From positions 62,186,001-62,250,000 of the forward strand of contig OX419757.1 of NCBI GenBank assembly GCA_948567375.1: 64,000 nucleotides of DNA, in the 5' to 3' direction. The notes below the pieces were generated by a model. That model ran no database searches. It was given only the letters and a program-made list of their open reading frames with translations, and had not been told where the DNA came from. This document shows, one piece after another, positions 43,745 to 55,499 of the stretch (position 1 is the first letter of the stretch; each line of letters begins with the position of its first letter). This DNA is from Lunularia cruciata (lineage: Eukaryota; Streptophyta; Marchantiopsida; Lunulariales; Lunulariaceae). A program made the translations under genes and the position numbers.

Positions 43745-46590
43745 TCTTCGGCCGGTCTACTAGTCAGTCCATCGGGATACAACATCGGAACCCGCTTTTG
43801 TAGTTAAGCCGTCGGGTTTCGTTAGTCTGCTCGCGTCATTCCTGAGGGCTCAATCGATTTGCTATGTGAGTTTAATGTAATAAGTTGCAATCTGCGCCCA
43901 TCATCAATCGTATTTCTTCGAGAGTGAGTGTTACTTTACAGCATGTTGTCCCATAATCGATTTTCTTTGACTGATCTTCAGACCTTCTCGGGATGTGTTC
44001 TTGGATTTCTCATTGATCAGACTTGAATGATTACCGTCTTTCATATGTCCAAATTTGCTGCTAGTTGTACGCTGTTCAACTTGTACGACGCTTGTGATCT
44101 CTAATCCTAGTGTGAAGATGGCACAACGCAACATTGACTTTATCATCTTCACAAGAGGATGTTACAAAGGTGAAATGCGTTCTGCGAAATATTTAGTACA
44201 TATCGAGAAATACGATTCAGACAAATTAATCTGCAGGGCCAGTCGAGTGCTGACAAGCACGAGCATCACCTTCAAGTGGGTAGCGACCTCACTAACTAAA
44301 CCCGAACCCTCCTTTGCTGAGAGTGACTCGCCTCGGGTCACCTCCTCCTTCAACTTAGTACAAAGTAGCTGCAATTCCTCAACATGCTTCGCCTCCATCT
44401 TCTTTCTCTCTGCTTCCTCATGAGCAACTTGAGCTTCGGCCCGCTCAACCAGATCATACAAATGCTGCTCTTCTCACGTTCTGCTAGCAAGCTCCCTTTG
44501 CCAAGCTCCCTTTGCCAAGCTCAATCTTTCTCCACCGTGACTTGCCTTAGTTCCTCCATAGCCTGTTCCTGCATTTGGATTTGCATTTGGTGATGAACTA
44601 AGTCAATCTGGGCATCATCAAGTTCCGCCATCAGCTTCTTGAGCGCCTCCTTCTGCTCCTTAAGCTCTTCCTTCTGGCGCTGTAAGTAACCACCATGTTG
44701 CTGAAAATTCCCCTGCAAGTTGTTTAAGCTTTGTTGACAGATCGTAGCATCAACCCCAAGAACCTCAACTTCATCCTTACTCTAGGCCAACATCACCTTT
44801 AACTGTAGGATCTCTCCACTAAACGCCTTTACCATCTGAAGCTTGTTCTTTACCTCTGGATGTTCCATCTTTGACTCCTGCATCCTCTCTTGCAAATGTA
44901 CCAACAAAGGACAAACCATACTCGACAAGTAGTTCATGCCTTTGAATGTGTTTTCGTCTGGTCCTCTTTCGTCTTCAGAAATCAATACCTGTGCCTGAAC
45001 CCAAAGTCGAGATCTTTGCACCTTCAGACTAAACTCCTCCGAGCTCTTTTCTTCTTATACAGGTTCACTTGGTCCGGCACAAATAGTCTTGGCAAGCTGC
45101 CGAGATCATCCTCCTCTCTAGAACACCATCTTGGGCTTGAACAGAACTGAAGCTCGGTTCCGATTGATCTTCCTGTCATACCGATGCTCGCGTCATTCTA
45201 GAAAAGCAGCCCATATCATCGAAATCACATTTTCTGACGAGAATTCGCTGCAGAATGGGAGATTCTGCGGTAAATTGTCCTCGATCTCTTCATGGCGATG
45301 GCAATTCGAGTTTCTTCTCTGTTGAACATGTTTCCTATTTGTCGTACGCATCTTCGCTGAGTGATGTCATTGGTTTCAATTTGATTTCTGCGACGTCAAT
45401 ATTGTACCTATGTTCTGTTGATTCAACCTAGTCTATGGAAACTGCATATATTCTGCTAAAACACTCCGCTCGCTGTCAGTCAAAATCTCTTGCTGTATAC
45501 GTTCGATGTGCTTCTCACTCGTTCTGTCAGCCGTGTCGTTTTTCCTTGCTAGATTCAGGCAGCAGATGTTGTTCACCAACACCGAACAACAGGGGCATTT
45601 CGTCTTATGTCCGCTCTTATCACCGCCTGGAGCTGTGAGCGAGTTGCGGCAATCCATCACTTCGTGAACTCCAGAGATAAGCCAAGTCCTAATTTCGAGC
45701 CAGTACAGTATCGTGAATATGTCCAATGAAAATTAGCTTTCTGAAGAACGAAAACATTACCAGTAGCAAGCGATATACTGACAAGAGGGGGAACATGAGA
45801 TGGATAACAGCTTCAAATAAGATCATTTTATATAATACTCCGCTTATTGCACGATTTTCTCGCTGAATGTCAAGATCACCTGCTTGTTAGGTCGAAGAAA
45901 ATAAAATGTTTTGATTACAGAACTTTGAGCTGCCATTGTTTCAACCTGAAGTTGTTGACAATTTTGATATTTCGGATCATTCAGACTCTGTTGCTGCGAT
46001 CACTTGCCCACATTCAAATCTAATTCCAAACTGCTCTCTGTCCAATTGTCCTCGTTATCTTCGTAGCAGCTCGTACTTCGAATCTCTGCTTGGCTGAATT
46101 GAATCATTACCTCCTGCTCCCTCTTAGCTCCACCGGGTCATCTCGTTCACTTTTCTCATGGTGTCCATCTTCAAACATCTGCCATCGTACTCTGGTTCAC
46201 TCCCTTCGTTCGGGTGAAAAGCCAGCTCCGGACGTCTACTCTGCTGTCCTCTTCATGTGCCCGTCCGAAGAACCGCTGCTCTACTAAAATCTCATCGTCT
46301 CCTCGTGGAAGCCAACTGATCCATGTGGGCTCGAATTCTCATGCTTCCTTCTGCTGTTGGATTGCATTCTGAGACCAGCGTCCTCGCTCCGTGCTTCTTT
46401 CCTTTGCTTCATAGGACAGCAGCACCTCCTCGCCGCGCGCACCGCGCCTCTGTTAGTTTCTCATCGTTCTCCTTCAAGCCAGCTCCGATCCGAAATTCTG
46501 CCTCTCCATGAACTGGGTCCTTCCTCTCGTCTCTCCATGTGCGAGGCAAGATTCGCATCTATGTTGGTGTTTTGGAGAGAAAAGAGAGTT
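43745..46590 (+). repeat. Dispersed block, copy 2 of 3 (3' flank of C2-like copy c)
   Basis: Begins about 20 bp after the stop codon with 'gccggtctac' and matches 31,020-33,060 with an 0.9-kb insertion (44,253-45,150). Non-coding by the indel pattern. The first 400 bp also occur at 59,995. Confidence 0.75.
44253..45150 (-). pseudogene. Inserted coiled-coil gene fragment
   Basis: This segment is absent from the paralogue at about 31,505-31,545, so it is an insertion. On the minus strand, 45,021 to 44,521 is one frame with a single TAG near 44,782. It encodes a Leu/Gln/Glu-rich heptad pattern (QRQKEELKEQKEALKKLMAE in the middle). After a frameshift a further coiled-coil part follows (44,162-44,461: ERKKMEAKHVEELQLL). 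No catalytic domain is visible. It could be a piece of a host coiled-coil gene or of the element remnant at 12.6-14.3 kb; I could not align the two convincingly. Confidence 0.6.
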
Positions 46591-47205
46591 CTAATCTAGC
46601 ACCCAACGACCTATTCTATGTGCAGACTTATGGAAAGCTAACCATAATGTTGACTACCTACATGAGTTAGCCACTAAGAATTTCATTTGGTGGTTGCTAA
46701 ATATAATCCAAAATAAAGATCATTTTGGATTACACAGATATTGGAACTAGGGTCATGAGTAAACTTGAAGAAATCAATTCAAGAGAAAGGGTTGTTGGAT
46801 GATACTCAATAGTTGCAAATGTATCCAATAAGCCAGTTTTCTAAAAGTATATCTAATTTTAAAGGGAGCAATATTAGGATGTGTAGGAAACAAGTCTTGG
46901 ATATTTCTAGGTTGTCTTTGTTTCTTAGATTTAACGCATATCAGAAAGCAATAGTTTAGAACATCAATTGGTAAAGACACACGATAACTTCTTTAGCTAT
47001 AAAAGAAAAGTTCCCAGTTTACTAATTGACAGAGGCCAAGTAGTTTAGAAGATATCCAGATTAGCGAGAATAGCGTATAACACCTCTACTCCTCTGAACT
47101 GGTTATTTATAAGTTTTATTTTACTCCTCAAAATTAAAAACCAGAGGAGTAAAATAAAACTTATAATGTATTGATAATTTATCCATGTATCTCTTGGTAT
47201 GATAC
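46591..47205. other. Unassigned interval with one strong hairpin
   Basis: No gene recognised. The interval is missing at the matching place in the 60.4-kb copy. Confidence 0.4.
47107..47166. repeat. Perfect 23-bp inverted repeat, 14-nt loop
   Basis: Arm 47,107-47,129 (TTATAAGTTTTATTTTACTC then CTC) is fully complementary to 47,144-47,166. A third partial copy of 'ctcctctga' lies just before it. Confidence 0.9.
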
Positions 47206-47209
47206 TATT

Positions 47210-47830
47210 TGTTGGATTTACTTGAAAATGGTTCAAATAACCAGAATTAACTTTGATACTTGTCAAATAAACTTTACTATTGATTTTACGAGTTGATGAT
47301 AGCACTAGGTTGATGTTTCTTGTAATAGTATCTTGTAAGATTTGTTATGCATAATTTATCATTCTTATTGTATTATTCTTTTTATGACATGTGGGAAATA
47401 AATTTAATTAAGGCATAGTAATTTTTTTCTCTTTTTTTTATTCTTATGATTGAGAATGTAAACGATATTTTCCATTTTTTTATTTTTTTATTTTTATTCC
47501 AAAGTTTTATATTTTCCCTTCGTATAGGAAAAGATGGTTTCATGTAGCTTTTCCATTGCAAACATAAGCAACCCAAAATATACAAAATTGGAGATCAATT
47601 TGAACATCCAAAATCTATGAATGGGTTAAAGGTTCTCCACTTTTGGACGGAGAGTTTAACCTTAAAATAGCCTTAACATTTTCTAGAAATAGATTCTTAT
47701 TTAGTAAATAAGAATCTTCTTAGATCCAAGTTGAAGGGTACATACTTGTTTGCCCTTCAACTTGGAGTATTCAAAACTATAGTTCTGAAACTCTAGTTCT
47801 GAAACTCGGACAGACGGAGTGTTTCCTTCC
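47210..47830. repeat. Segment duplicated at 60,405-61,030
   Basis: Long shared blocks such as 'ctttgatacttgtcaaataa', 'gttgatgatagcac' and 'ccattgcaaacataagcaac'. Small indels throughout. Minus-strand open frames in both copies begin alike (MYILGCLCLQWKSYMKPSFP) but then diverge by frameshift, so coding is unlikely. Confidence 0.8.
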
Positions 47831-48060
47831 GTGTTTTCTTCCAAGGTGTCCGAAGGACAAGATGAAAGGATGGATGGATGGGCGGCGGCACATAATAGTC
47901 GAAGTCTTGCTTACCGTGCGTGTAGACAGACCGATGTGCGTACATATATCCGGGTTATGGCTGTCGTTGCCTTCGGAACTGGAGAGAGAATATTCTTTTT
48001 TATTCTTTCACTGTGCCCGGAGGCCACACAATATGGAAGTAGGCAGACAGTCGGAGTCTG
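47807..48060 (+). repeat. Dispersed repeat, copy 2 of 2
   Basis: Partner of 38,490-38,760. A shorter related phrase ('gacgggcttcgcatgc') occurs at about 48,077 and 48,400. Confidence 0.7.
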
Positions 48061-48126
48061 ATGTTTAGGCAGAGAGACGGGCTTCGCATGCTACATTCAG
48101 ATTCTAATGTTACAATCAACGAATAC

Positions 48127-48260
48127 TAAAAGGACGATCGCGTAGAAAACGCGAAGGAAGGGTCTTCCTTTCTTCGTCCAGCCCGTACAAGAGAGAAATG
48201 AAAAAAAGGTAAAATGGGATTAAGTCTCAATAAACTTTATATGAAAAATTGTTTTATCGA
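48127..48260 (-). mobile_element. LINE 3' tail, about 130 bp
   Basis: Tail phrase 'gatcgcgtag', then a small self-complementary stretch (gaaggaagggtcttccttt), 'gtacaagagagaaatg' and 'aaaatgggattaag', as in the long copies. Confidence 0.65.
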
Positions 48261-48479
48261 ATTTAAGATATCCAAGTTATATAAATCATATTATTATAAA
48301 TAATCGAAATAATACAGCTTACAAACACCTGAAGCACAACCAACTGACAAAGTGCTTTCTCGGAGTGTGGACACTATTTTGGTGTTTAGGCAAAGGGACG
48401 GGCTTCGCATGCGGTAGTCGGATTCTAATGTTATAATCCACATACTAAGTGTTTCTTTTCATAGTGTCTTCGGACATTA

Positions 48480-49260
48480 TGGAAAAAATATATTAATCTT
48501 TTATTGATACAAGAGAATAGAAATCATTTTGGAAGCGAATTATTCAGAACTCATGAAATATAATAATCGACAAATGTACATGAATTATCATGCTAAAATA
48601 ATGTTAAAGCACTAACATAGAATTTATAAAATGTAATATATAACAAAAATATAATTAAAATAGATAAATAATAAATAATATCCAAGAGATTAATAAAAAC
48701 ATAAAATTCGAAAGTATATATACAACCGAATCGCCGGGAATAGGAAACGTGATGCAAGAGGTCACCCGCAAACAGGGTGCGCACAACGATGAAGAACTCG
48801 CCAATAAACCTTGTGTGAACCAATATAAAGAAAAGAAAAAAAAAAAAATAAAAAAATATATATATATATATATCAAAGATATGAAAATTTTATTCATTTT
48901 TTCTTTCTATTTTTTAATAAATCATTAAAAATTTTAAATATTCACAATTTAATGAAGTTTAGGAATATTTTCGTCTATTTTGTGGTTTTGACTCTTGATG
49001 GTGTATTAGATTTTCCATCATAAGAACCAAAAATAGAGCAGAAAATGGTTTATAATTCCTTGATCAAAGTTCATTTATTTCTCACATTGTTAGAAAAGAA
49101 TGATCAAACAGAATGATATATTATACGCACCAAATTTTACAAAAAAACATTACAAGCAACATCGCTCCGTCAATACAACATACAGTATATTGGATTGTTT
49201 AATTACGCTAAGAAACATCGTAGATCTCTCTTAACGTAGCCCAAATTAGATGGAAACTTA
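48480..49260. other. AT-rich unassigned interval
   Basis: Contains a poly-A/TA stretch at about 48,835-48,875. No gene recognised. Confidence 0.4.
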
Positions 49261-49300
49261 TGTATGGTTAGTTACCAGCAAAAAGAACTTTTTTCCCCAT

Positions 49301-49368
49301 CGGAAGAGGTATTTGAACCCGCTTGTGCGAATTATGATACCGTTGTCCTAGCCTACTAAACTATTCCG
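49301..49368 (-). pseudogene. tRNA-like sequence with CAU anticodon, probably mitochondrial
   Basis: The minus strand can fold as a tRNA. The acceptor arms CGGAATA and TCTTCCG pair at six of seven positions. The D-arm reads GTTT...GGAC, the anticodon loop ATCATAA places CAT in the anticodon position, and the T-loop region reads GGGTTCAAAT. The anticodon and T stems are mispaired. It lies in the same orientation as the nad6 fragment about 0.5 kb away, so both probably came in one mitochondrial transfer. Confidence 0.55.
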
Positions 49369-49639
49369 ACATGCTGATTATGATCCCGCTGTTATAGTAA
49401 TCTACGGTATCCTAGTTGTCGGGTCAGAATTCGCTTCACGCCCTGTGCTTTTCTTTATCAAGTCTATGGTCGCATAGCACGAAGAGAAAGTTGGCCATCA
49501 CGAAAGCTGCAGTACAGGTCTTTATAGGCTTGATTGCCTGTCCCGGGCCTCCGTTAAGTGGAGCCGGCGGGCCTCTCCGGCTGGTCGGGCACTCCGGGGT
49601 CTCCTGTGGGTCGAGGCTAAAGTCACAATAAATATAGAA

Positions 49640-49844
49640 TTTTCTTGGATCGAAGACGCGGTTTTTGCCCAGAAAACGCGAAACGAGGACACTCGACCAT
49701 AGGGAGAGGGAGCCAAAGCCCACTTTTTGGGGAAGGGTCCGAAGCACTGTCAGACACTGTAAGTGTGCACTGTGTATCAGACACTGTAAGTGTGAGCGTA
49801 AGCACTGACAGACAAGAGACGAATTTACGAAAGAAGGGATTAAA
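49640..49844. repeat. Spacer beside nad6 with a short direct repeat
   Basis: The phrase 'cagacactgtaagtgtg' occurs twice (about 49,749 and 49,778). Probably mitochondrial spacer, but this is inferred from position only. Confidence 0.45.
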
Positions 49845-50141
49845 AATCCTTAAAAAAGATAAGCCCAATAAAACCACCATAGGTAAATACCGCAATACAT
49901 TCTCGTGAATTTCTTCTATCCTTATATGTAACATCATAACGACAAACAAAATTAAAACGCCTCCTACATAAACACCCAAAAAAAACATAGCAAAGAAGTA
50001 AAAATCGAACAAAACAAGTAAACCGGAAGTATTGGAAAAAACTAGGATTAAAAAGACAACAGAATGAACGGGATGTTTTGCACGTATATCGAGAGCACCC
50101 GAAACTAAAGCGAGAACAAAACAATCTACTACTATCATCAA
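49845..50141 (-). pseudogene. nad6: nad6 fragment of mitochondrial origin
   Basis: The minus strand encodes the first half of NADH dehydrogenase subunit 6, a membrane subunit of complex I: VLALVSGALDIRAKHPVHSV, then NTSGLLVLF, FVVMMLHIRIEEIHENVLRY and, after a one-base frameshift, GGFIGLIF. The wording MLHIRIEEIHENV is the form I know from bryophytes; flowering plants differ there. Two residues are missing in the second membrane helix. The match ends near 49,845, roughly halfway through the gene. A nuclear copy of mitochondrial DNA. Confidence 0.88.
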
Positions 50142-50159
50142 CCCATAAAATCAATAAGT

Positions 50160-50690
50160 ACTGTTTATTTGATCCTTTGAGCTTTATGTGCTTAGAACAA
50201 TTAAGTGACTTCTGGTTATTTCAACTGACTTCAATAATAAACAGAATTATATAAAAATACCTTAATAATTATCAATAGATTACAAGTATTTATTATACTC
50301 CTCAAAACTATAAAAAGATTATGTGTTACCATCGCCTTTCCATCATTGGTAAATTAACAAACTCTTTTTTGGAATTAAACAAGTATACTTTGATCACTTT
50401 ACATACGTTCTTAACTATTGCCTTAATATAAGCATTCAATCAAAGTATAACATTTGTTTTCTTGGAAGTAACCAAAATCTGTTTCCTATACCTCCTTCCT
50501 AAATTGGATATACATTACCTAACCCTAAACCTCCTTCCAATTAATGAATGCATCTTGCGCAGTATTGAGTATCATCCAGCAAGAACTTTCTTTGGAATGC
50601 TCAGGTGACCGCCCGTCTCTTAGGAGGGAAAATGTCAAAACTACATTCCACAAGTACTGATATTATAACCTTACCCTAAATAATTTAATA
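50160..50690. other. Unassigned AT-rich interval
   Basis: No gene or repeat partner recognised. Confidence 0.3.
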
Positions 50691-50719
50691 TTCATACAAA
50701 ATAAAAATAACACTGGCAT

Positions 50720-50925
50720 TTACAAGCCTTGATGCTGGTGCGGAAGGCTGGGTCGGGAAGTGCAGGCCGTGCACAACTTTGAGGTTTCACGGGTGATACA
50801 TACTTGGTACTTGTCCAAGTCACCTTGGTCAAGAGAAATCTCAAGAGCAGCTGATACAGCAAGAAAACGTGCTTGGAGGTACTCATTAGGAGCTTCCGGA
50901 AACACAAAATACGGCTGGCAGACTT
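50720..50925 (-). CDS. Possible orphan terminal exon, about 65 aa
   Basis: On the minus strand a likely acceptor (ttaagtctgccag, ending near 50,926) is followed by an open frame with protein-like composition (FPEAPNEYLQARFLAVSAAL, then DQGDLDKYQVC) and a stop. Several in-frame Cys residues follow. No family recognised and no upstream exon found. Confidence 0.3.
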
Positions 50926-51129
50926 AAAACCAGGTCTGAAGAAGAAACGCTGTTACATGTAATTTAAATGATTTAAAAAAATCCTACTACTTCGTCCCTC
51001 TCGCTCCTCTCTACAATACCCAACCATTATGTTCCTATACTTTTCTTTTATCGTACCTTACCTTACGGAAAGAGAGAAATATAAAAAGTGGAGTAAGGGT
51101 TTAGGGTAAGTTTAGAGTAAGGGAGGAAT

Positions 51130-54020
51130 ATGAAAAAGTGGAATAGGAGAGAAATACTCTTGAGTTTGTTTTTCTAGAAACTGCCCGCATAGAACACAAG
51201 AAGGATGGGAAGACCCCATCAAGCCATACAAGGGAGCTGCAAAAGAGGTAGGACCGGGCTAGGCCCCAATGGTATAGATACAAGAAAATTTGCCCTACTG
51301 CACCTAGGATATCCAAGCTATGCAAGTCGTAAGGTCTACAATTACTAGAGCATCACCTAGAGTGATTATTTTCTTATGGATTCCACCAACCATTGCTATC
51401 TGTAGAGGAATGGACACACATTGTCTAAAGGACGCTACAAAGTATGAGAGTGAGAGTGGTACCCTCTAACGTCTGATATGATAAGTTCTTGTGCACTCCT
51501 AGTAAATGTGTCGAATGTGTCAAATGCCATGTCCATTGCTCCATATAACTCCAACGCTAGAGGAACAAAATGGTGACCTCGCTGCATACCCCTATACTTG
51601 GAGACCTTGTGTGCTATTGCTCCGCTTTGCCACCCATCCAAGAGTATGAGTAATCACTCCCTCCAAAACTGCATCACACATAGGGTTTATAACCACAACC
51701 TCCACCATTGTCACGTGATCATCTTGGACCAAGTATATGCCTGCTCTGATACAGGTCATCTACAAAGAATATGAACGCTCCTTCCAAGCAAGGTACCCAC
51801 CCTCTCGTGCCATAGCAAACATTATATCCTTGATGGCATCATGGCTGTCCTTTGTCCTCCATAAAGACATTGTGTCATATGGACTGTTGCTGCATCTAGT
51901 GTAGAACCACACTTATAATGAGTAATGAAGATGCAGATGCATGGACCAAACCTAGATGGAAACTCATTGCCATAAAGAAAATGACTGGTGTGAGTTGGAA
52001 TGCCCTAATGCACGGTCAAGGTAGGATCCAATAGCCTGCACCCTTGCCAGAGCAAGAGCAAAGGTCAAGGTAGGATCCAATAGCCTGCACCCTTGCCAGA
52101 GCAAGAGCAAAGACGTGCTCTAGTGCCTTGAGGAATGGATGAGTCAACTAAGAGAGAACATAGCATGTGTTGACACTATTGCTCTATCATAGAAGATTGC
52201 AAACCTTTGGTCCAATCTGATGGTAGTGAAGCAAAGGATGGAAAGTCCTCCCATGCCCCCAAAGATAGACCATCTCTTGCCTGCTACAATAACACCTTGA
52301 GAGAAAAGGATCCCTCTTCCACCTTGGTCACATAAGTCTCCTGAACTAGCCTATCAACAACCACAAAATGGGAGGAAAGTAGGGGTGTTGAGAGAGCCCA
52401 ACTAACCCAAAAATAGGTACCATATCCTCCACAGATAATGGGCCTACCCCTTTGCACAAGATCGATAGAGATGTTTGTATGTGGGCCAAATCCTCCGTCA
52501 CACACTCAAATGTTCCTGATCCGATGATATCACCAAAGGCTCCCATAATCCTCCTATCAAAAGCTCTCAAACGTGATAAGAAAGTCAAGGAAGGGGAACC
52601 ATGTGGAGAACCACTCTACTTAATGATCGGGAAAAGAGCCATTGATACTGTGAACACTTTGCTTGTTGTTCACGTAAAATTTTGATCATCAACTGCTGGA
52701 CAAAAAATGGTAAGGAAAATAAATGACAAACTAAACTCAAAACAATTGCAGCAAGTGGTTCATGCGTATGTATGCAATTTGACAAGTTTTCATTAAAATT
52801 TACAGAATGCTTAGCTGTAGATTTCTGCAGGTCACGGTATAGATTCCCCGCTAATTTTCCTTGAATTCCGAAATCTTACAATAACTTACTTGTAAAAGAA
52901 TTTATGGACTTTTATGTAATTGGAAAAGCCTATATTTGAAATCCTCCAATGAGCAGTTCAAACCTAAATGCATTACCAAGAGAGTATGTTTTTTCCTCCA
53001 AAATGTCACCACATACAAGATTCAGCCCATGAGCAAATCAATGAATATTTTGCATCCAAGGTAATTCTCTAGAATGTTATTGTGCAACTTGGTGTAGTTT
53101 CTTTTTAAGTCGGTAATGACACCAAGTATCTTCTTAGGGTCCAAGCTGGTCAATAAGTCGTTAGACCTCTCAAAAACTACTTTTGGTAATCATAGCCATT
53201 AGACCTATTTGGTAAGTTGGTTGATGGGCAATAGTAGAGAAGAGTATACCAATGCCACTTGGGGATCTCCTAGTAGATGAAGGTCATCCACATGGAGAAT
53301 ATCCTCTACAAGGGCAACATCTTAGAAGCATGCGGCAAATTCCTCAGATACTATTAGCACTCCAAGAATACACAGTCCCTCTATAGATATGACACACGCC
53401 TTTGGAAGCTCAAGGTGGGGAGGGGTACCTGAAGGGGACCATGCTTTGCACTTTGACACCTTTACTCTCAAGCTTACAAGATGTAACTTGATAGTCAAGT
53501 GATCAAAAGGCATGCCTAATCTGATCTGTGGGGCCCATAATGTGTGTATTTTTTTGTTAAGAAGGGAAATACATAACTTGGCATGGCCGAAGTAGAAGAT
53601 AAGAGGGCTCTGAAGTGAGTTATGGCAAACAAAGATCCCCTAAATGATATCCCTATTGTGTATCAGAAATTGACTACAAGATGATGACTTCCTCTTGTGA
53701 CCATCCATGTTGATAGTAAAGGAAAGAAGGAGAGCCATAAAACAACCGCACAAAGGGAATGAGACTTGCCAAGGATCAATCAGCCTCCCTAAGCTCTCTA
53801 AAGATGGATGCCAAAGAGATGTTATTAAAAGCATTCTCAACATCCTTATGTAGAACAACCCACTCCGAGTAGATATCTAGGAGTGCTATGATGCTTAGGG
53901 AAATAGTCTTGCAACCTCTAGGTGTAGATACTCCAAGCTAATGTGGACTAAGGTGATCTTGAAAGGAGATTGATGTTGAAGAACAATGGTGTGGCTAACC
54001 AAGCACAAAAAGTTCTCTCC
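51130..54020 (-). mobile_element. Old RLE-type LINE copy, heavily degraded
   Basis: The minus strand matches the copy at 62.4-64.0 kb and extends it upstream. RT core near 53,640-53,860: VLHKDVENAFNNIS (with the catalytic-region Asp) and LIPFVRLFYG, then a Q-Q-G-Y segment. RT thumb region with SRLRAFDRRIMGAFGDIIG near 52,560; endonuclease end with HKVSKYRGMQRGHHFVPLAL near 51,600. The 3' tail is around 51,175-51,270. A 49-bp tandem duplication lies at 52,014-52,111. A foreign segment of about 0.6 kb splits it at 52,605-53,212. Confidence 0.8.
52605..53212. other. Insertion of about 0.6 kb in the old LINE
   Basis: The matching place in the younger copy (about 63,785-63,835) is continuous, so this segment was inserted or replaced local sequence. 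It is AT-rich, and no terminal repeats or coding domain are visible. Confidence 0.5.
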
Positions 54021-54242
54021 AATAGCAATTTGTAACAATATGGAGTTTACAAATGAGTTAGTCAAGGTTAATGAAGTAACAAATAGGCCAAATTATCCTA
54101 GAATATTTTAGAAGTATACAAAAAACTACTTTGTATCTTCTAAATATTGGGGAACATGTATGCCAAGTGGCAACTTCTAAGAGAAAGCTTCTTGGGAAAC
54201 TTCTCGGCTAGCATAGCTTACCAAAGAGATAGCTTCTAGAAA

Positions 54243-54315
54243 GAAGCTTCTTGAAGCTTCTCGGTTAACTTGGCTTGTACTCCAAGAAAGTGGTTTGAGG
54301 AAGCTTCTTGAAGAA
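54243..54315 (+). promoter_or_regulatory. Perfect heat-shock elements
   Basis: Four alternating modules GAAgcTTCttGAAgcTTC at 54,243-54,260, and a second set GAAgcTTCttGAA at 54,300-54,312. This is the exact nGAAnnTTCnnGAAn arrangement bound by heat-shock factor trimers. A looser set precedes them near 54,183-54,203. Confidence 0.6.
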
Positions 54316-54341
54316 GCCTCTCGAGAGCCTTGTTTATCCCC

Positions 54342-54347
54342 TATAAA
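54342..54347 (+). promoter_or_regulatory. TATA box downstream of the heat-shock elements
   Basis: TATAAA in 'cccctataaacacc', about 30 bp after the last GAA module. The spacing is that of a compact heat-inducible promoter. Confidence 0.55.
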
Positions 54348-54526
54348 CACCAAAGCCCAAACTCATGCTAAACATTCAAAAATTTCCTCATTCAAGTGTC
54401 CCAATATGATCTTCCATTCTCTTATTTCTCTCCTCGGTCTCAATCTTTTACATAGTCAGTCTAATCTACTTGTGCCCTTCTCCATTGTGAGAAGTTGATT
54501 AGCCTCCAACACTGGACTAACTGACA

Positions 54527-55440
54527 TAGGAATATCTTTCCTCGCTATTATTACAACCACTTGAAACAACTTGGTAGATTTACTAAAATGATATCTGCTT
54601 GAAATCAATCTCTAAGATGCTCATATACCATCCTTGACAAGCCTCTTAAGGAGAGGTGAGTAATAGTGCACAATGTTTGTGCAAAAAATGACCTATCAAG
54701 ACATAAAAGTTGCTTTAGGCTGATAACTTAAGATCTCTGATGGTATTCCTTCTCTGGCAAGAGGATGTACTGAGTATAGGGAAGAGATTGTCTCATCATG
54801 GAGACTAGCCATAGACAAAGGATGTATTGTTCATGCTGCGCTACTAAACTCTACTCCTTGACTTAATGTCCTACACCATCATAATTGAATGGATTGTGTG
54901 GTATCTTGTGACAAAATTTATTTCCTAAAAGGTGCAACCCTAACGATTCCTCCTACAAGGCAGCCCAATCTCTCATTCAGAATTAACAAAATCTAAGAAC
55001 CACCTCTCTATGCCCCGCTTATCCCCTTTTAGCATAACTAAGGCACCATTGAAGGAGTAAGAGGAATAAGGACCATGTTAACTCATCCCAAGGATAACTT
55101 GCCAAACAATCAAATGGGAGGCAAAAATTCTATCTAGCCTCATCATGGACGGTATGGGGTAGCCTGTAGAATAGATGTGGACATGGAAAACTAATCCTAA
55201 ATAATTCCAAAATATAGTGTGAGATGCTAATCACTCTCATGACTAGATTGGTATCCCTAAAATGGTCAACAAAATAATATAAGAAATGTGTGTAATCCCA
55301 AGAGTAATTGTTGTCGATGTGGTCATTCGCTTCACATGAGTATCCCAAGCGATCCAATTATAGTCCTTGTATATCCTTCTCATATCCCACATGGGTCTTT
55401 ACTCCTTGCAAGGTAAAGTATAGATGACGCGTTGAGCATG
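54527..55440. other. Unassigned, possibly the upstream part of the old LINE
   Basis: A minus-strand frame at 55,130-55,357 is open for 75 aa with no recognised domain. If the LTR-like segment was inserted into the LINE, this would be its continuation, but I could not match it to RT motifs. Confidence 0.3.
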
Positions 55441-55499
55441 GTGTATCTTCAGTTGCTCTAGACGGCCTCACAGTTGCTCCAGACTGCCTCACATGAGAA

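Larger units (their letters stand above)
54031..54526 (+). mobile_element. Possible solo LTR with heat-shock-type promoter
   Basis: Starts TGTAACAATATGG and ends CTAACTGACA (TG...CA), about 496 bp, between sequence that reads as LINE on the left and unassigned sequence on the right. It contains a dense set of GAA/TTC modules and a TATA box in the order expected of an LTR promoter. No clean target duplication was found, so the borders are provisional. Confidence 0.4.

Noticed and set aside
49301-49368. Functional tRNA-Met gene
   Set aside because: The anticodon and T stems do not pair properly, and it lies beside a broken nad6 copy.
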